A stretch of DNA of 64,000 nt from Sphaerisporangium krabiense (GTDB lineage Bacteria; Actinomycetota; Actinomycetes; Streptosporangiales; Streptosporangiaceae), in NCBI RefSeq assembly GCF_014200435.1, contig NZ_JACHBR010000001.1:682001-746000 (forward strand). Reading direction: 5' to 3'. The notes beneath the pieces were generated by a model that saw nothing but the letters and a program-made list of their open reading frames with translations, was not told where the DNA came from and did no database searches. Shown piece by piece: positions 10,126 to 19,231 of the stretch (position 1 is the stretch's first letter; each line of letters opens with the position of its first letter). The position numbers and the translations under genes were made by a program.

Positions 10126-10373
10126 CGCGCTCCCCCTGGGGTGCGGTCGTCGCGCCTGCGTCCCGTTCCTACCCGAGAGTAGATACCTACATGCCCGGGC
10201 GGGCCCCGGCGGGTACGGCACATCTCGCGGGCGTGAACCGCCGATGACCTGCCTTCTCCTCCTCGAAGAGGGGTCGCCTCACCGCCATCCCCGCACCGGT
10301 AGATCTTTCCTCCGCACGTGGGAGCAGGGTACGGCCCCGGCGGCCTACGCGATCTCCGGTCGCCAGGGCGAGG

Positions 10374-11144
10374 TCACACCCGCAGGACCTCCACGCCCTT
10401 GTCGGTGAACTCGGCGACGGCGGCGTCCGAGAGCCCGGCGTCGGTGATCAGCGTGTGGATCCGGTCGATGCCGCAGATGCGCGCGAAGGCGCGGCGGCCG
10501 ATCTTGGAGGCGTCCGCCACCGCCACGACGCGCCCGGCCCGTCCGATCATCAGGTTGTTGACGCTGGCCTCGCCCTCGTGGTGCGCCGACGCGCCCGCCT
10601 CGGCGTCGATGCCGTCCACGCCGAGGAAGGCGATGTCCAGCGTCACCTGCTCCAGCACCCCCGACGCCAGCGGGCCGATCAGCTCGTAGGACTGCGGCCT
10701 GGCCACCCCGCCCGTGACGACGATCTTGACGTGCTGCCGCACGGTCAGCTCGGCGGCGATGTTCAGCGCGTTGGTCACGACGGTGAGCCGCGCGCCGGGG
10801 TCGGCGCGGGCGGCGAGGGTCCTCGCGACCTCGGAGGTCGTGGTGCCGCCGTTCAGGCCGACCACGCCGCCGGGCCGCACCATCTCGGCCGCCGCCTCGG
10901 CGATGCGCTGCTTCTCGCCCTCGTGCCGGGCCGTCTTGTACCGCAGGGGGAGGTCGTAGCTCACGCTCTGCGCGACGGCGCCGCCGCGGGTGCGCATGAG
11001 CATCTGCTGCTGGGCGAGCTCGTCGAAGTCGCGCCGGATCGTCGCCGTGGACACGTCGAGCGTCTCCGCGGCCTCCTCGACCGTCAGACGCCCCTGCTGG
11101 GCGAGGAGCTCCAGGAGCGAGTTCCAGCGTTCGTAACGGCTCAT
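10374..11144 (-). CDS. DeoR-family transcriptional regulator of the divergent sugar operon
   Basis: 256-residue repressor. An N-terminal DeoR helix-turn-helix (about residues 6-58, with the STATIRRDFDEL recognition helix) is followed by the DeoRC sensor domain, which normally binds a phosphorylated sugar (GLNGGTTTSEVARTL, GPLASGVLEQV, IAFLGVDGID). It is divergent from, and 127 bp away from, the SIS-nagA-pfkB-aldolase operon and most likely represses it, playing the part of AgaR. The start at 11144 (MSRYERWN) is the family-typical one; an upstream in-frame ATG at 11180 is possible. Confidence 0.9.
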   Translation of the reverse strand: MSRYERWNSLLELLAQQGRLTVEEAAETLDVSTATIRRDFDELAQQQMLMRTRGGAVAQSVSYDLPLRYKTARHEGEKQRIAEAAAEMVRPGGVVGLNGGTTTSEVARTLAARADPGARLTVVTNALNIAAELTVRQHVKIVVTGGVARPQSYELIGPLASGVLEQVTLDIAFLGVDGIDAEAGASAHHEGEASVNNLMIGRAGRVVAVADASKIGRRAFARICGIDRIHTLITDAGLSDAAVAEFTDKGVEVLRV

Positions 11145-11146
11145 GA

Positions 11147-11236
11147 GCACAAAGCGTGGCACAAGAATGCCGCGTGTCATGGCGTCACGGGAGTCCTGGC
11201 CCGACACTGCACAAACTTGCTCATTAGTGCTATAAA
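11147..11236. promoter_or_regulatory. Divergent promoter/operator region of the amino-sugar operon
   Basis: A -10 box TATAAA stands at 11231-11236 with TGCACA 17 bp upstream as a modest -35, directing the SIS operon. Three GCACAA hexamers occur at 11147, 11159 and 11209, plausible half-sites for the DeoR protein. The stretch is locally AT-rich against a very GC-rich background. Confidence 0.5.
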
Positions 11237-11271
11237 AAATGCAGAACATGACATGACTGGAGGCTGTGAGC

Positions 11272-12156
11272 ATGACGGCGTACACCGAAAGCGAGATCGC
11301 CTCACAACCCGCCTGCTGGCGCCGCGCCGTCGAACTGGCCGCCGCCGCGCCTCTGCCCCGGCCCGGCGAGCGCGTCGCCGTCGTCGGGTGCGGCACCTCC
11401 TGGTTCATCGCCCAGTCCTACGCCGCGCTCCGCGAACGCGCCGGCCACGGCGAGACCGACGCCTTCCCCGCCTCCGAGGCCCCCCTCGGCCCGTCGGCGC
11501 GGCGGTACGACCGCGTGCTCGCGCTCACGCGGTCCGGCACCACGACCGAGGTCCTCGACGTGCTGCGGCGGCTCGACGGCACGCCCGCCACCGCCGTCAC
11601 CGCCGACCCCGCCACCCCCGTCATGGACCTGGCCGGCGACGTCGTCGTCCTCGACTTCGCCGACGAGAGATCCGTCGTCCAGACCCGGTTCGCCACCACC
11701 CAGCTCGCGCTGCTGCGCGCCCACCTCGGCGAGGACCTCGCCCCCGCCGTCGCCGACGCCGAGCAGGCGCTCGCCGAGCCCCTGCCGTCCGAGCCGGTCG
11801 AGGCCGAGCAGATCACCTTCCTCGGCTCCGGATGGGTCTACGGCCTGGCCCAGGAGGCCGCGCTCAAGATGCGCGAGGCCGCCCGCGCCTGGACCGAGGC
11901 CTACCCCGCGATGGAGTACCGCCACGGCCCGATCAGCATCGCCGGGCCCGGCCGGGTCACCTGGATGCTCGGCCCCCCACCCGACGGGCTCGCCGGCGAG
12001 GTACGGCGGGCGGGCGGCGCCTTCTTCCACCGCGACGCCGACCCGATGGCCGAACTGGTACTGGCGCAGCGCGTCGCGGTGGCGCGGGCGCAGGCCCGCG
12101 GACTGGACCCCGACCAGCCGATGCACCTGACCCGATCTGTGATCCTGTCCTCATGA
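11272..12156 (+). CDS. SIS-domain sugar isomerase/deaminase (AgaS-like)
   Basis: Predicted to act on a phosphorylated amino sugar, by family as a ketose-aldose isomerase or deaminase like AgaS or the GlmS isomerase half. It holds two SIS domains: CGTSWFIAQSYAALRE with LTRSGTTTE in the first, and GSGWVYGLAQEAALKMREA with AYPAMEYRHGP in the second. There is no glutaminase domain, so this is not GlmS. The ATG at 11272 is preferred to the GTG at 11266 because GGAGG sits 8 nt before the ATG and only 2 nt before the GTG. It is the first gene of a four-gene operon; its stop overlaps the nagA-like start (ATGA). Likely role: galactosamine-6-phosphate to tagatose-6-phosphate. Confidence 0.86.
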   Translation: MTAYTESEIASQPACWRRAVELAAAAPLPRPGERVAVVGCGTSWFIAQSYAALRERAGHGETDAFPASEAPLGPSARRYDRVLALTRSGTTTEVLDVLRRLDGTPATAVTADPATPVMDLAGDVVVLDFADERSVVQTRFATTQLALLRAHLGEDLAPAVADAEQALAEPLPSEPVEAEQITFLGSGWVYGLAQEAALKMREAARAWTEAYPAMEYRHGPISIAGPGRVTWMLGPPPDGLAGEVRRAGGAFFHRDADPMAELVLAQRVAVARAQARGLDPDQPMHLTRSVILSS

Positions 12157-13286
12157 GCATCACACTCGCCGACGCCCGCGTCGTCACTCCCGGCGGCGTG
12201 CACGAGGGCTGGATCACCATCGAGGACGGCCGCTTCACCCACATCGGGCACGGGACGGCCCCCAGGGACGGTCTCGGCCTGGGCGGACGGTACGTCGTGC
12301 CGGGGTTCGTCGACATCCACACCCACGGCGGGGCGGGGGGCTCCTTCCCCTCCGGGGACCCCGAGGAGGCGCGGCGCGTCGTCGCCTTCCACGCCCGGCA
12401 CGGCACCACGACGATCATGGCCAGCCTCGTCACCGCCGCGCTCCCCGACCTCGCCCGCGCCACCTCCGCGCTCGCCGACCTGTGCGACGACGGCCTGCTG
12501 GCCGGCATCCACTTCGAGGGGCCGTACATCGCCAGGTCCCGCTGCGGCGCGCACGACCCCGGGCTGCTGCGCGACCCCTCCACGGCGGAGCTGTCCGAGC
12601 TGTTCAAGGCGGGGCGCGGCCACGTGCGCATGCTCACCGTCGCCGCCGAGCTGCCCGGCGGCATCGACGCGGTGCGCGCGGCGGTCTCCGAAGGGGTGAT
12701 CGCCGCCCTCGGGCACAGCGACGCCACCTACGAGCAGGCCCTGGAGGCCATCGACGCGGGCTGCACGGTCGCCACGCACCTGTACAACGCGATGCGGCCG
12801 CTGCACCACCGCGACCCCGGGCCCATCGCCGCGCTCCTGCAGGACGAGCGGATCACGGTCGAGCTCGTCAACGACGGCGTGCACCTCCACCCGGCGATGG
12901 TCCGGCTGGCGCACACGGCCGCCGGGACGAGCCGCACGGCGCTCATCACCGACGCCATGGGCGCGGCCGGCATGGGCGACGGCGTCTACCGCCTCGGCTC
13001 CATGGACGTCGAGGTCTCCGGCGGCGCGGCGCGCCTGGTCCAGGGCGGCGCCATCGCGGGCAGCACGCTCACCATGGACGTCGCCTTGCGCCGCGCGGTC
13101 GAGCAGGTCGGCCTGACCCTCCCCGAGGCCTCGATCATGGCCTCGCTCACCCCCGCCCGCGTCCTCGGCCTGGACGACCGCGTCGGCTCCATCACGGTCG
13201 GCAAGAACGCCGACCTGGTCGTCCTCAACGAGGACCTGACGATCCACTCCGTGATGCACCAGGGCGCCTGGATACCCACGTCATGA
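12153..13286 (+). CDS. nagA: N-acetyl-amino-sugar-6-phosphate deacetylase (NagA/AgaA)
   Basis: Metal-dependent amidohydrolase removing acetate from N-acetylglucosamine- or N-acetylgalactosamine-6-phosphate. Motifs seen: PGFVDIHTHGG (metal site), HFEGPYIA (metal Glu), LGHSDAT and THLYNAMRPLHHRDPG (metal His), and LITDAMGAAGMGDG (catalytic Asp). The 377-residue length is normal. It overlaps the SIS gene by 4 bp and is followed 58 bp later by a PfkB kinase. Sequence alone does not separate NagA from AgaA; the neighbours (tagatose-type kinase and aldolase) favour the galactosamine substrate. Confidence 0.93.
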   Translation: MSITLADARVVTPGGVHEGWITIEDGRFTHIGHGTAPRDGLGLGGRYVVPGFVDIHTHGGAGGSFPSGDPEEARRVVAFHARHGTTTIMASLVTAALPDLARATSALADLCDDGLLAGIHFEGPYIARSRCGAHDPGLLRDPSTAELSELFKAGRGHVRMLTVAAELPGGIDAVRAAVSEGVIAALGHSDATYEQALEAIDAGCTVATHLYNAMRPLHHRDPGPIAALLQDERITVELVNDGVHLHPAMVRLAHTAAGTSRTALITDAMGAAGMGDGVYRLGSMDVEVSGGAARLVQGGAIAGSTLTMDVALRRAVEQVGLTLPEASIMASLTPARVLGLDDRVGSITVGKNADLVVLNEDLTIHSVMHQGAWIPTS

Positions 13287-13344
13287 CCCCCTCTCCCCCC
13301 GTGCCCCGGTCCAGCGCCGTCCCCGCCCTCCTCGGGCGGGCCCG

Positions 13345-14397
13345 GTGATCCTCACCGTGACCTTGAACGCGGCGCTGGACGTGACGTACATGGTGGACGG
13401 CGTGGACTGGGACGGGGTCAACCGGGTTCGCGCCGTGCACCGACGGGCCGGGGGCAAGGGAGTCAACGTCGCCCGCGTTCTGCGGACGCTCGGGGAGGAC
13501 GTCGTCGTCGCGGGCCTCGGCGGGGGGCTCACGGGCGCGGCCATCGAGACCGACCTGTCCGCCGCCGGCCTCCCCAGTGCCCTGACCCGCATAGCCGCCG
13601 AATCCCGCACCACCGTCACCATCACCACCTCCCCTCAGCCACCCCGTCCCGAGCCCGTACCACCCTCACCCACCCCGGGAGAGGTACACGGATCGCGCGA
13701 AACCCCTGATCCCACGGCACGAACGGCACTGCCCAGCGAACCCGGGCGAACGGCCCTCTTCAACGAGCCCGGACCGGAGGTGACTCCTGAGGAGCTTGGC
13801 CGGTTTATGGCCACTTTTCAGGATCTGGCGGCGCGGGCGGACGCCGTCGTCCTCTCCGGAAGCCTGCCGCGCGGCGTCCCTCTCGACCTCTACGCCACGC
13901 TCGCCGGGCACGCCCGCGACCTCGGCGTCCCGGTGATCGTGGACTGCGACGGCGCCCCGCTGCGGCTCGCCCCCGCGGGACGCCCCTCGATCCTCAAGCC
14001 CAACGCCGGAGAACTCGCCCACGCCCTCTCCCCCGGCGCCCCTGCGACCGGCGACGGCGTCGCCGAGGCGCTCGCGGGAGCCGAGGCCCTGCGCAGGGCC
14101 GGCGGCGAGGCCGTGGTCGTGTCGATGGGGCGGGACGGCCTCGTCGCCGTCACCGGCGAGGGCACCTGGCGGGCCCGCATGCCCTACGCGGTGCCGGGCA
14201 ACCCGACCGGCGCGGGAGACGCCCTGGTCGCCGGGCTCGCCCGCGGCCTCGTCAGAGGAACGCCCTGGCCGGAGCGGCTGCGTACGGCCGCCGCGCTCGG
14301 CGCCGCCTCCGCGGCGACCCCCGTCGCCGGCGAGGTCGACCTGCGGGTCTACCGGGCGGTTCGCGATGAGATCGGAGTGGAACCATGCCCCTCGTGA
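13345..14397 (+). CDS. PfkB-family hexose-phosphate kinase (1-phosphofructokinase / tagatose-6-phosphate kinase type) with an insertion
   Basis: Phosphorylates a ketohexose phosphate, most likely tagatose-6-phosphate to the 1,6-bisphosphate. The N-terminus MILTVTLNAALDVTY and the block RAGGKGVNVARVL are typical of FruK/LacC, and NPTGAGDALVAGLARG is the PfkB signature with the catalytic Asp. Residues about 95-135 are a Pro/Thr/Arg-rich stretch inserted just before the conserved TALFNEPGPEVTPEE; homologues normally pass straight through this point. The length is 350 residues rather than about 310. The start is GTG at 13345, and the stop overlaps the aldolase start by 13 bp. Confidence 0.88.
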   Translation: MILTVTLNAALDVTYMVDGVDWDGVNRVRAVHRRAGGKGVNVARVLRTLGEDVVVAGLGGGLTGAAIETDLSAAGLPSALTRIAAESRTTVTITTSPQPPRPEPVPPSPTPGEVHGSRETPDPTARTALPSEPGRTALFNEPGPEVTPEELGRFMATFQDLAARADAVVLSGSLPRGVPLDLYATLAGHARDLGVPVIVDCDGAPLRLAPAGRPSILKPNAGELAHALSPGAPATGDGVAEALAGAEALRRAGGEAVVVSMGRDGLVAVTGEGTWRARMPYAVPGNPTGAGDALVAGLARGLVRGTPWPERLRTAAALGAASAATPVAGEVDLRVYRAVRDEIGVEPCPS

Positions 14398-15209
14398 GGA
14401 CCGGAGACATCGTGGCCGCGGCGCCCGCGGGCGTCGGCGCCTTCAACGTGATCCAGTTGGAGCACGCCGAGGCGATCGTCGCCGGCGCGGAGGCGGCGGG
14501 CGCGCCCGTGGTGCTGCAGATCAGCGAGAACTGCGTCCGCTACCACGGAGCGCTCCGGCCGATCGTTCTCGCCTGCCTGGCCGTCGCGGAGTCCTCGGCC
14601 ACGCCGGTCGCCGTCCACCTCGACCACGCGACCGACCAGGCGCTGGTCGAGGAGGCCGTACGGCTGGGCGTCGGCTCGGTGATGTACGACGCCTCCGCCC
14701 TGCCGGACGCGGCGAACGTGGCCGCGACGGCGGAGGTGGCGGCCTGGTGCCACCGGCGCGGCGCGTGGGTCGAGGCAGAGCTGGGCGAGATCGGCGGCAA
14801 GGACGGCGTACACGCGCCGGGCGCGCGCACCGACCCGGGGGAGGCCGTGTCCTACGTGGCCGCGACCGGGGTGGACGCGCTCGCGGTGGCGGTCGGCACC
14901 TCGCACGCCATGACGTCCAAGGACGCCGTGCTCGACCTGGCGCTGATCGCCGAGCTGCACCGGGCCGTGCCGGTCCCGCTCGTGCTGCACGGCTCGTCGG
15001 GCGTTCCCGACGCGTCGCTGCGCGAGGCCGTGCGGCACGGCATGAAGAAGATCAACATCGCGACCCACCTGAACCGCGCCTTCACCGGCGCTATCCGCGA
15101 CCACCTGGCCGCCGATACCACGGTGGTCGACTCCCGCAAATACCTCTCCCCCGCCAGAACGGCCGTGACCCAAGAGGTCACCCACCTCCTGACCATCCTC
15201 ACCACCTGA
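14385..15209 (+). CDS. Class II ketose-bisphosphate aldolase (tagatose-1,6-bisphosphate aldolase type, AgaY/GatY-like)
   Basis: Zinc-dependent cleavage of a ketose 1,6-bisphosphate to dihydroxyacetone phosphate and glyceraldehyde 3-phosphate. Visible family motifs: VGAFNVIQLEHAEAI, PVAVHLDHATD (metal His and catalytic Asp), EAELGEIGG, AVAVGTSHA (metal His) and LHGSSGVPD. The 274-residue length fits the short GatY/KbaY/AgaY group better than the longer housekeeping Fba. It is the last gene of the DeoR-linked operon, overlaps the kinase by 13 bp, and is followed by a strong hairpin. Confidence 0.88.
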   Translation: MPLVRTGDIVAAAPAGVGAFNVIQLEHAEAIVAGAEAAGAPVVLQISENCVRYHGALRPIVLACLAVAESSATPVAVHLDHATDQALVEEAVRLGVGSVMYDASALPDAANVAATAEVAAWCHRRGAWVEAELGEIGGKDGVHAPGARTDPGEAVSYVAATGVDALAVAVGTSHAMTSKDAVLDLALIAELHRAVPVPLVLHGSSGVPDASLREAVRHGMKKINIATHLNRAFTGAIRDHLAADTTVVDSRKYLSPARTAVTQEVTHLLTILTT

Positions 15210-15300
15210 CCCAGAACCGCACCACCCCGTCCGACACGGCGTGGATGAGCGCGGCGGAGGATGAGGGCGGGGTGTGGTGGTGTCGAAAGGTCTGTGGCTG

Positions 15301-15330
15301 ACCCGGGCACGTCGTGGGGCGTGCCCGGGT
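15301..15330. terminator. Terminator hairpin between the sugar operon and guaB3
   Basis: Perfect 11-bp stem (ACCCGGGCACG / CGTGCCCGGGT) with an 8-nt loop, placed between the convergent aldolase and guaB3 genes. No T-run. Confidence 0.65.
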
Positions 15331-15343
15331 GGTGAGCGCGAGG

Positions 15344-16462
15344 TCAGTGGAGTTGGGGGGCGACCACGACCTCGACGCGCTGGAACTCCTTCAGGTCGGA
15401 GTAGCCCGCGGTGGCCATGGTGCGGCGCAGGGCGCCCATGAGGTTCATCGAACCGTCCGCGACGGTGGACGGGCCGTGGAGGATCTCCGCCATCGTGCCG
15501 ATGGTGCCGACCTCCACCCGCGCGCCGCGCGGCAGCTCGCCGTGGTGGGCCTCCGAACCCCAGTGGTGTCCGCGCCCCGGGGCCTCGGCCGCCCGGGCGA
15601 GCGGCGAGCCGACCATGACGGCGTCGGAGCCGCAGGCGATGGCCTTGGCGATGTCGCCGGAGCTGGTCATGCCGCCGTCGGCGATGACGTGGACGTACCG
15701 GCCGCCGGACTCGTCGAGGTAGTCGCGGCGGGCGGCGGCGACGTCGCCGATCGCGGTCGCCATCGGGACGGCCACGCCGAGCACGGTGCGGGTGGTGTGC
15801 CCGGAGCCGCCGCCGAAGCCCACGAGGACGCCGGCGGCACCCGTGCGCATCAGGTGGAGGGCGGCGGTGTAGGTGGCGCAGCCGCCGACGATCACGGGCA
15901 CGTCGAGCTCGTAGATGAACTGCTTGAGGTTCAGCGGCTCGGCACGGCCGGAGACGTGCTCGGCCGAGACCGTGGTGCCGCGGATGACGAAGATGTCGAC
16001 GCCGGCGTCGATCACGGCCTTGTGGTGCTGCGCGGTGCGCTGCGGCGACAGGCGGGCCGCGGTGGTCACGCCGGCGGACCTGACCTCCTCGATGCGGCGC
16101 CCGATGAGCTCGTCGCTGATCGGCGCGGAGTAGATCTCCTGCAGGCGCTTGGTCGCGGCCTCGCCGCGCATCTCGGCGACCTCGGACAGCAGCGACGCGG
16201 GGTCCTCGTAGCGGGTCCAGAGACCTTCGAGGTCGAGCACGGCGAGGCCGCCGAGCCGTCCGATCTCGATCGCGGTCCTCGGCGACACGACGCTGTCCAT
16301 CGGGCTCACCACGACCGGCAGCTCGAAGCGGTAGGCGTCGATCTGCCAGGAGATCGAGACCTCTTCGGGGTCGCGCGTGCGCCGTGAGGGCACGATGCCG
16401 ATCTCGTCCAGCGCGTAGCCCCGGCGCCCGCTCTTGCCGCGCCCGATTTCAACCTGAGTCAT
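15344..16462 (-). CDS. guaB3: GuaB3 family IMP dehydrogenase-related protein
   Basis: TIM-barrel protein of the IMPDH/GMP reductase superfamily, 372 residues, without CBS domains. It matches the actinobacterial GuaB3 group (MTQVEIGRGKSGRRGYALDE at the start; VSPMDSVVSPRTAIEIGRLG; VIADGGMTSSGDIAKAIACG). The active-site loop reads GGGSGHTTR (214-225 region), where true IMPDH has GxGSICTTR, so His222 stands where the catalytic Cys would be. That argues against classic IMP dehydrogenase chemistry. A GMP reductase or regulatory role has been proposed for relatives, but nothing here decides it. It lies downstream of guaB in the same orientation, separated by a 522-bp repeat-bearing gap. Confidence 0.9.
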   Translation of the reverse strand: MTQVEIGRGKSGRRGYALDEIGIVPSRRTRDPEEVSISWQIDAYRFELPVVVSPMDSVVSPRTAIEIGRLGGLAVLDLEGLWTRYEDPASLLSEVAEMRGEAATKRLQEIYSAPISDELIGRRIEEVRSAGVTTAARLSPQRTAQHHKAVIDAGVDIFVIRGTTVSAEHVSGRAEPLNLKQFIYELDVPVIVGGCATYTAALHLMRTGAAGVLVGFGGGSGHTTRTVLGVAVPMATAIGDVAAARRDYLDESGGRYVHVIADGGMTSSGDIAKAIACGSDAVMVGSPLARAAEAPGRGHHWGSEAHHGELPRGARVEVGTIGTMAEILHGPSTVADGSMNLMGALRRTMATAGYSDLKEFQRVEVVVAPQLH

Positions 16463-16984
16463 GCTCTCGCCGTTCCCGTCTCAAAAAACCCGTTGTGCTT
16501 ACGAAGCTTACGAACCCGCCCCAACTCCACCCTCGCCCTACCACCTCGCAGAACGCCCCAGCCGACCTGACCGGCCCGTCCGCGCCACCAGCCCGACCAG
16601 CCCGACCGGCCCGTCCGCGCCACCAGCCCGACCAGCCCGACCGGCCCGTCCGCGCCACCAGCCCGACCAGCCCGACCGGCCCGTCCGCGCCACCAGCCCG
16701 ACCAGCCCGACCGGCCCGTCCGCGCCACCAGCCCGACCAGCCCGTCCGCGCCGCGAGCCCGACCGACTCTCGGCACCGCCGGCCCGGCCAGCCCCGTCGG
16801 CACGGTCGGCACCGCGGGGAGGCGGTGGGTCGGCACCCATTGCCGTTCTTCCCGTCACGGGTCCGGCCACCCGGCGATGGGCCGCCCGCCGGCGGCGCGG
16901 GCACGTTCGCCGCGAGCGCCCGGACGAGACCCTGACCCTGCCCGTGGCCGTGGCGTGCTGGACGGCCGGGTGGGGTGGAGGGGG
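16463..16984. other. 522-bp gap between guaB3 and guaB
   Basis: No credible gene. Roughly the first half holds the 35-bp tandem repeats described separately. The rest is GC-rich sequence with direct repeats of AGCCCGACC and no clear promoter. Open frames occur in all phases only because of the repeats. Confidence 0.7.
16562..16764. repeat. 35-bp minisatellite (four full units plus partial units)
   Basis: The unit begins GTCCGCGCCACCAGCCCGAC and repeats exactly every 35 bp at 16578, 16613, 16648 and 16683. A 26-bp shortened unit follows from 16718, a diverged partial unit from 16744, and a partial unit precedes. Within each unit CAGCCCGACC is itself repeated. There are no unique spacers, so it is not a CRISPR. 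It lies between guaB and guaB3. Confidence 0.95.
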
Positions 16985-18520
<1,536 letters not shown>

Positions 18521-18522
18521 TC

Positions 18523-18528
18523 AGTTTA
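18523..18528 (-). promoter_or_regulatory. Possible -10 element for guaB
   Basis: TAAACT on the minus strand, 60 bp before the guaB start, embedded in CTAAACTG as upstream of guaA. The -35 is not recognisable. Confidence 0.3.
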
Positions 18529-18606
18529 GTGGCCCGCACGTGACGGCCTCCGCGTCCTGTGGATAACCTGAGCGCGACCGTATGGTCACCGCTCGCCAAC
18601 AGGCGG

Positions 18607-18665
18607 CCCTCATCAGGGTAGGTCGTATCACTGCTACGCCACCACTTGCCCTCATCAGGGTAGGT
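18607..18665. repeat. Pair of perfect 17-bp direct repeats upstream of the DUF5319 gene
   Basis: CCCTCATCAGGGTAGGT occurs at 18607-18623 and 18649-18665, start-to-start distance 42 bp (four helical turns). Each copy contains the small dyad CCCT-CATC-AGGG. The location just upstream of a gene start and the phased spacing suggest protein-binding sites. Confidence 0.6.
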
Positions 18666-18686
18666 GGGGGTCATAAGGTGGAAAGC

Positions 18687-19064
18687 GTGCTGGAAGACGT
18701 CCCCCGCGACCCATTCGCGGACGATCCGAACGACCCCGCCGCGGCGATGGGCGAACTCGACGACTCCGACCCGCTGACCTTGGCCGAGCGGGACGAGGCC
18801 CTGACCGACCTCGCCGACGTGGAGGTCTTCCGCTCCCTGCTGGAGCCGCAGGGCGTGCTCGGGCTCGTGCTCGACTGCCCGGAGTGCGGCGAGCAGCACT
18901 ACTTCGACTGGGACCTGCTGCGCGGCAACCTGCGGCAGATGATCGACCACGGCCGTCCACAGGTCCACGAGCCCGCCTTCGAGCCCGACCCGGCCCACTA
19001 CGTGAGCTGGGAGTATGCCCGCGGCTACGTGGACGGCGTGATCGACACCGAGGAGAGCCGCTGA
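18687..19064 (+). CDS. DUF5319 family protein
   Basis: Soluble acidic protein of about 125 residues in a family seen in nearly all actinomycetes beside guaB and sigD (the Rv3412 position in Mycobacterium). The conserved core reads LDCPECGEQHYFDWDLLRGN, including a CxxC pair, followed by [14 protein letters not shown]. The function is not known. GTG at 18687 is chosen because GGTGG lies 5 nt upstream and homologues start shortly before DPFADDP; GTG at 18678 is a close alternative. Its 3' end overlaps the convergent small anti-sigma-like gene by 40 bp. Confidence 0.82.
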   Translation: MLEDVPRDPFADDPNDPAAAMGELDDSDPLTLAERDEALTDLADVEVFRSLLEPQGVLGLVLDCPECGEQHYFDWDLLRGNLRQMIDHGRPQVHEPAFEPDPAHYVSWEYARGYVDGVIDTEESR

Positions 19065-19231
19065 TCGACGTCCTCGGTGAGGGCGCGGAGCAGGCCCACG
19101 ACGAAGTCGTCCTGCTCGCCGGCCGGCTCCCGGCGCGCGAGCGCGTCGATGACCGCGTCCGTCCTGAGAACCTGGGGGTCGGTCTCGGCCCCGCGTGTCC
19201 GCAGTGAACGCGCCGGATGGACGGCGGTCAA
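19025..19231 (-). CDS. Miniature RsdA-like anti-sigma factor candidate
   Basis: 68-residue product translated from a TTG whose bases overlap the stop of the upstream sigma gene (TTGA), with GGAG 8 nt before it. The middle reads [20 protein letters not shown] then [14 protein letters not shown]. This resembles the N-terminal sigma-binding segment of anti-sigma-D factor RsdA (pattern: acidic, DxxLDxLAxR, DD, LL, then W/L-xx-DV). There is no transmembrane segment and no C-terminal domain, unlike mycobacterial RsdA. The gene position (directly after the sigD/shbA-type gene, before DUF5319 and guaB) is the same as rsdA in Mycobacterium. Either a reduced cytosolic anti-sigma factor or a decaying remnant; translation is inferred. 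Confidence 0.55.
   Translation of the reverse strand: MTAVHPARSLRTRGAETDPQVLRTDAVIDALARREPAGEQDDFVVGLLRALTEDVDQRLSSVSITPST

Noticed and set aside
16562-16764. CRISPR array
   Set aside because: Repeats are directly contiguous, without unique spacers, and no cas genes are near.
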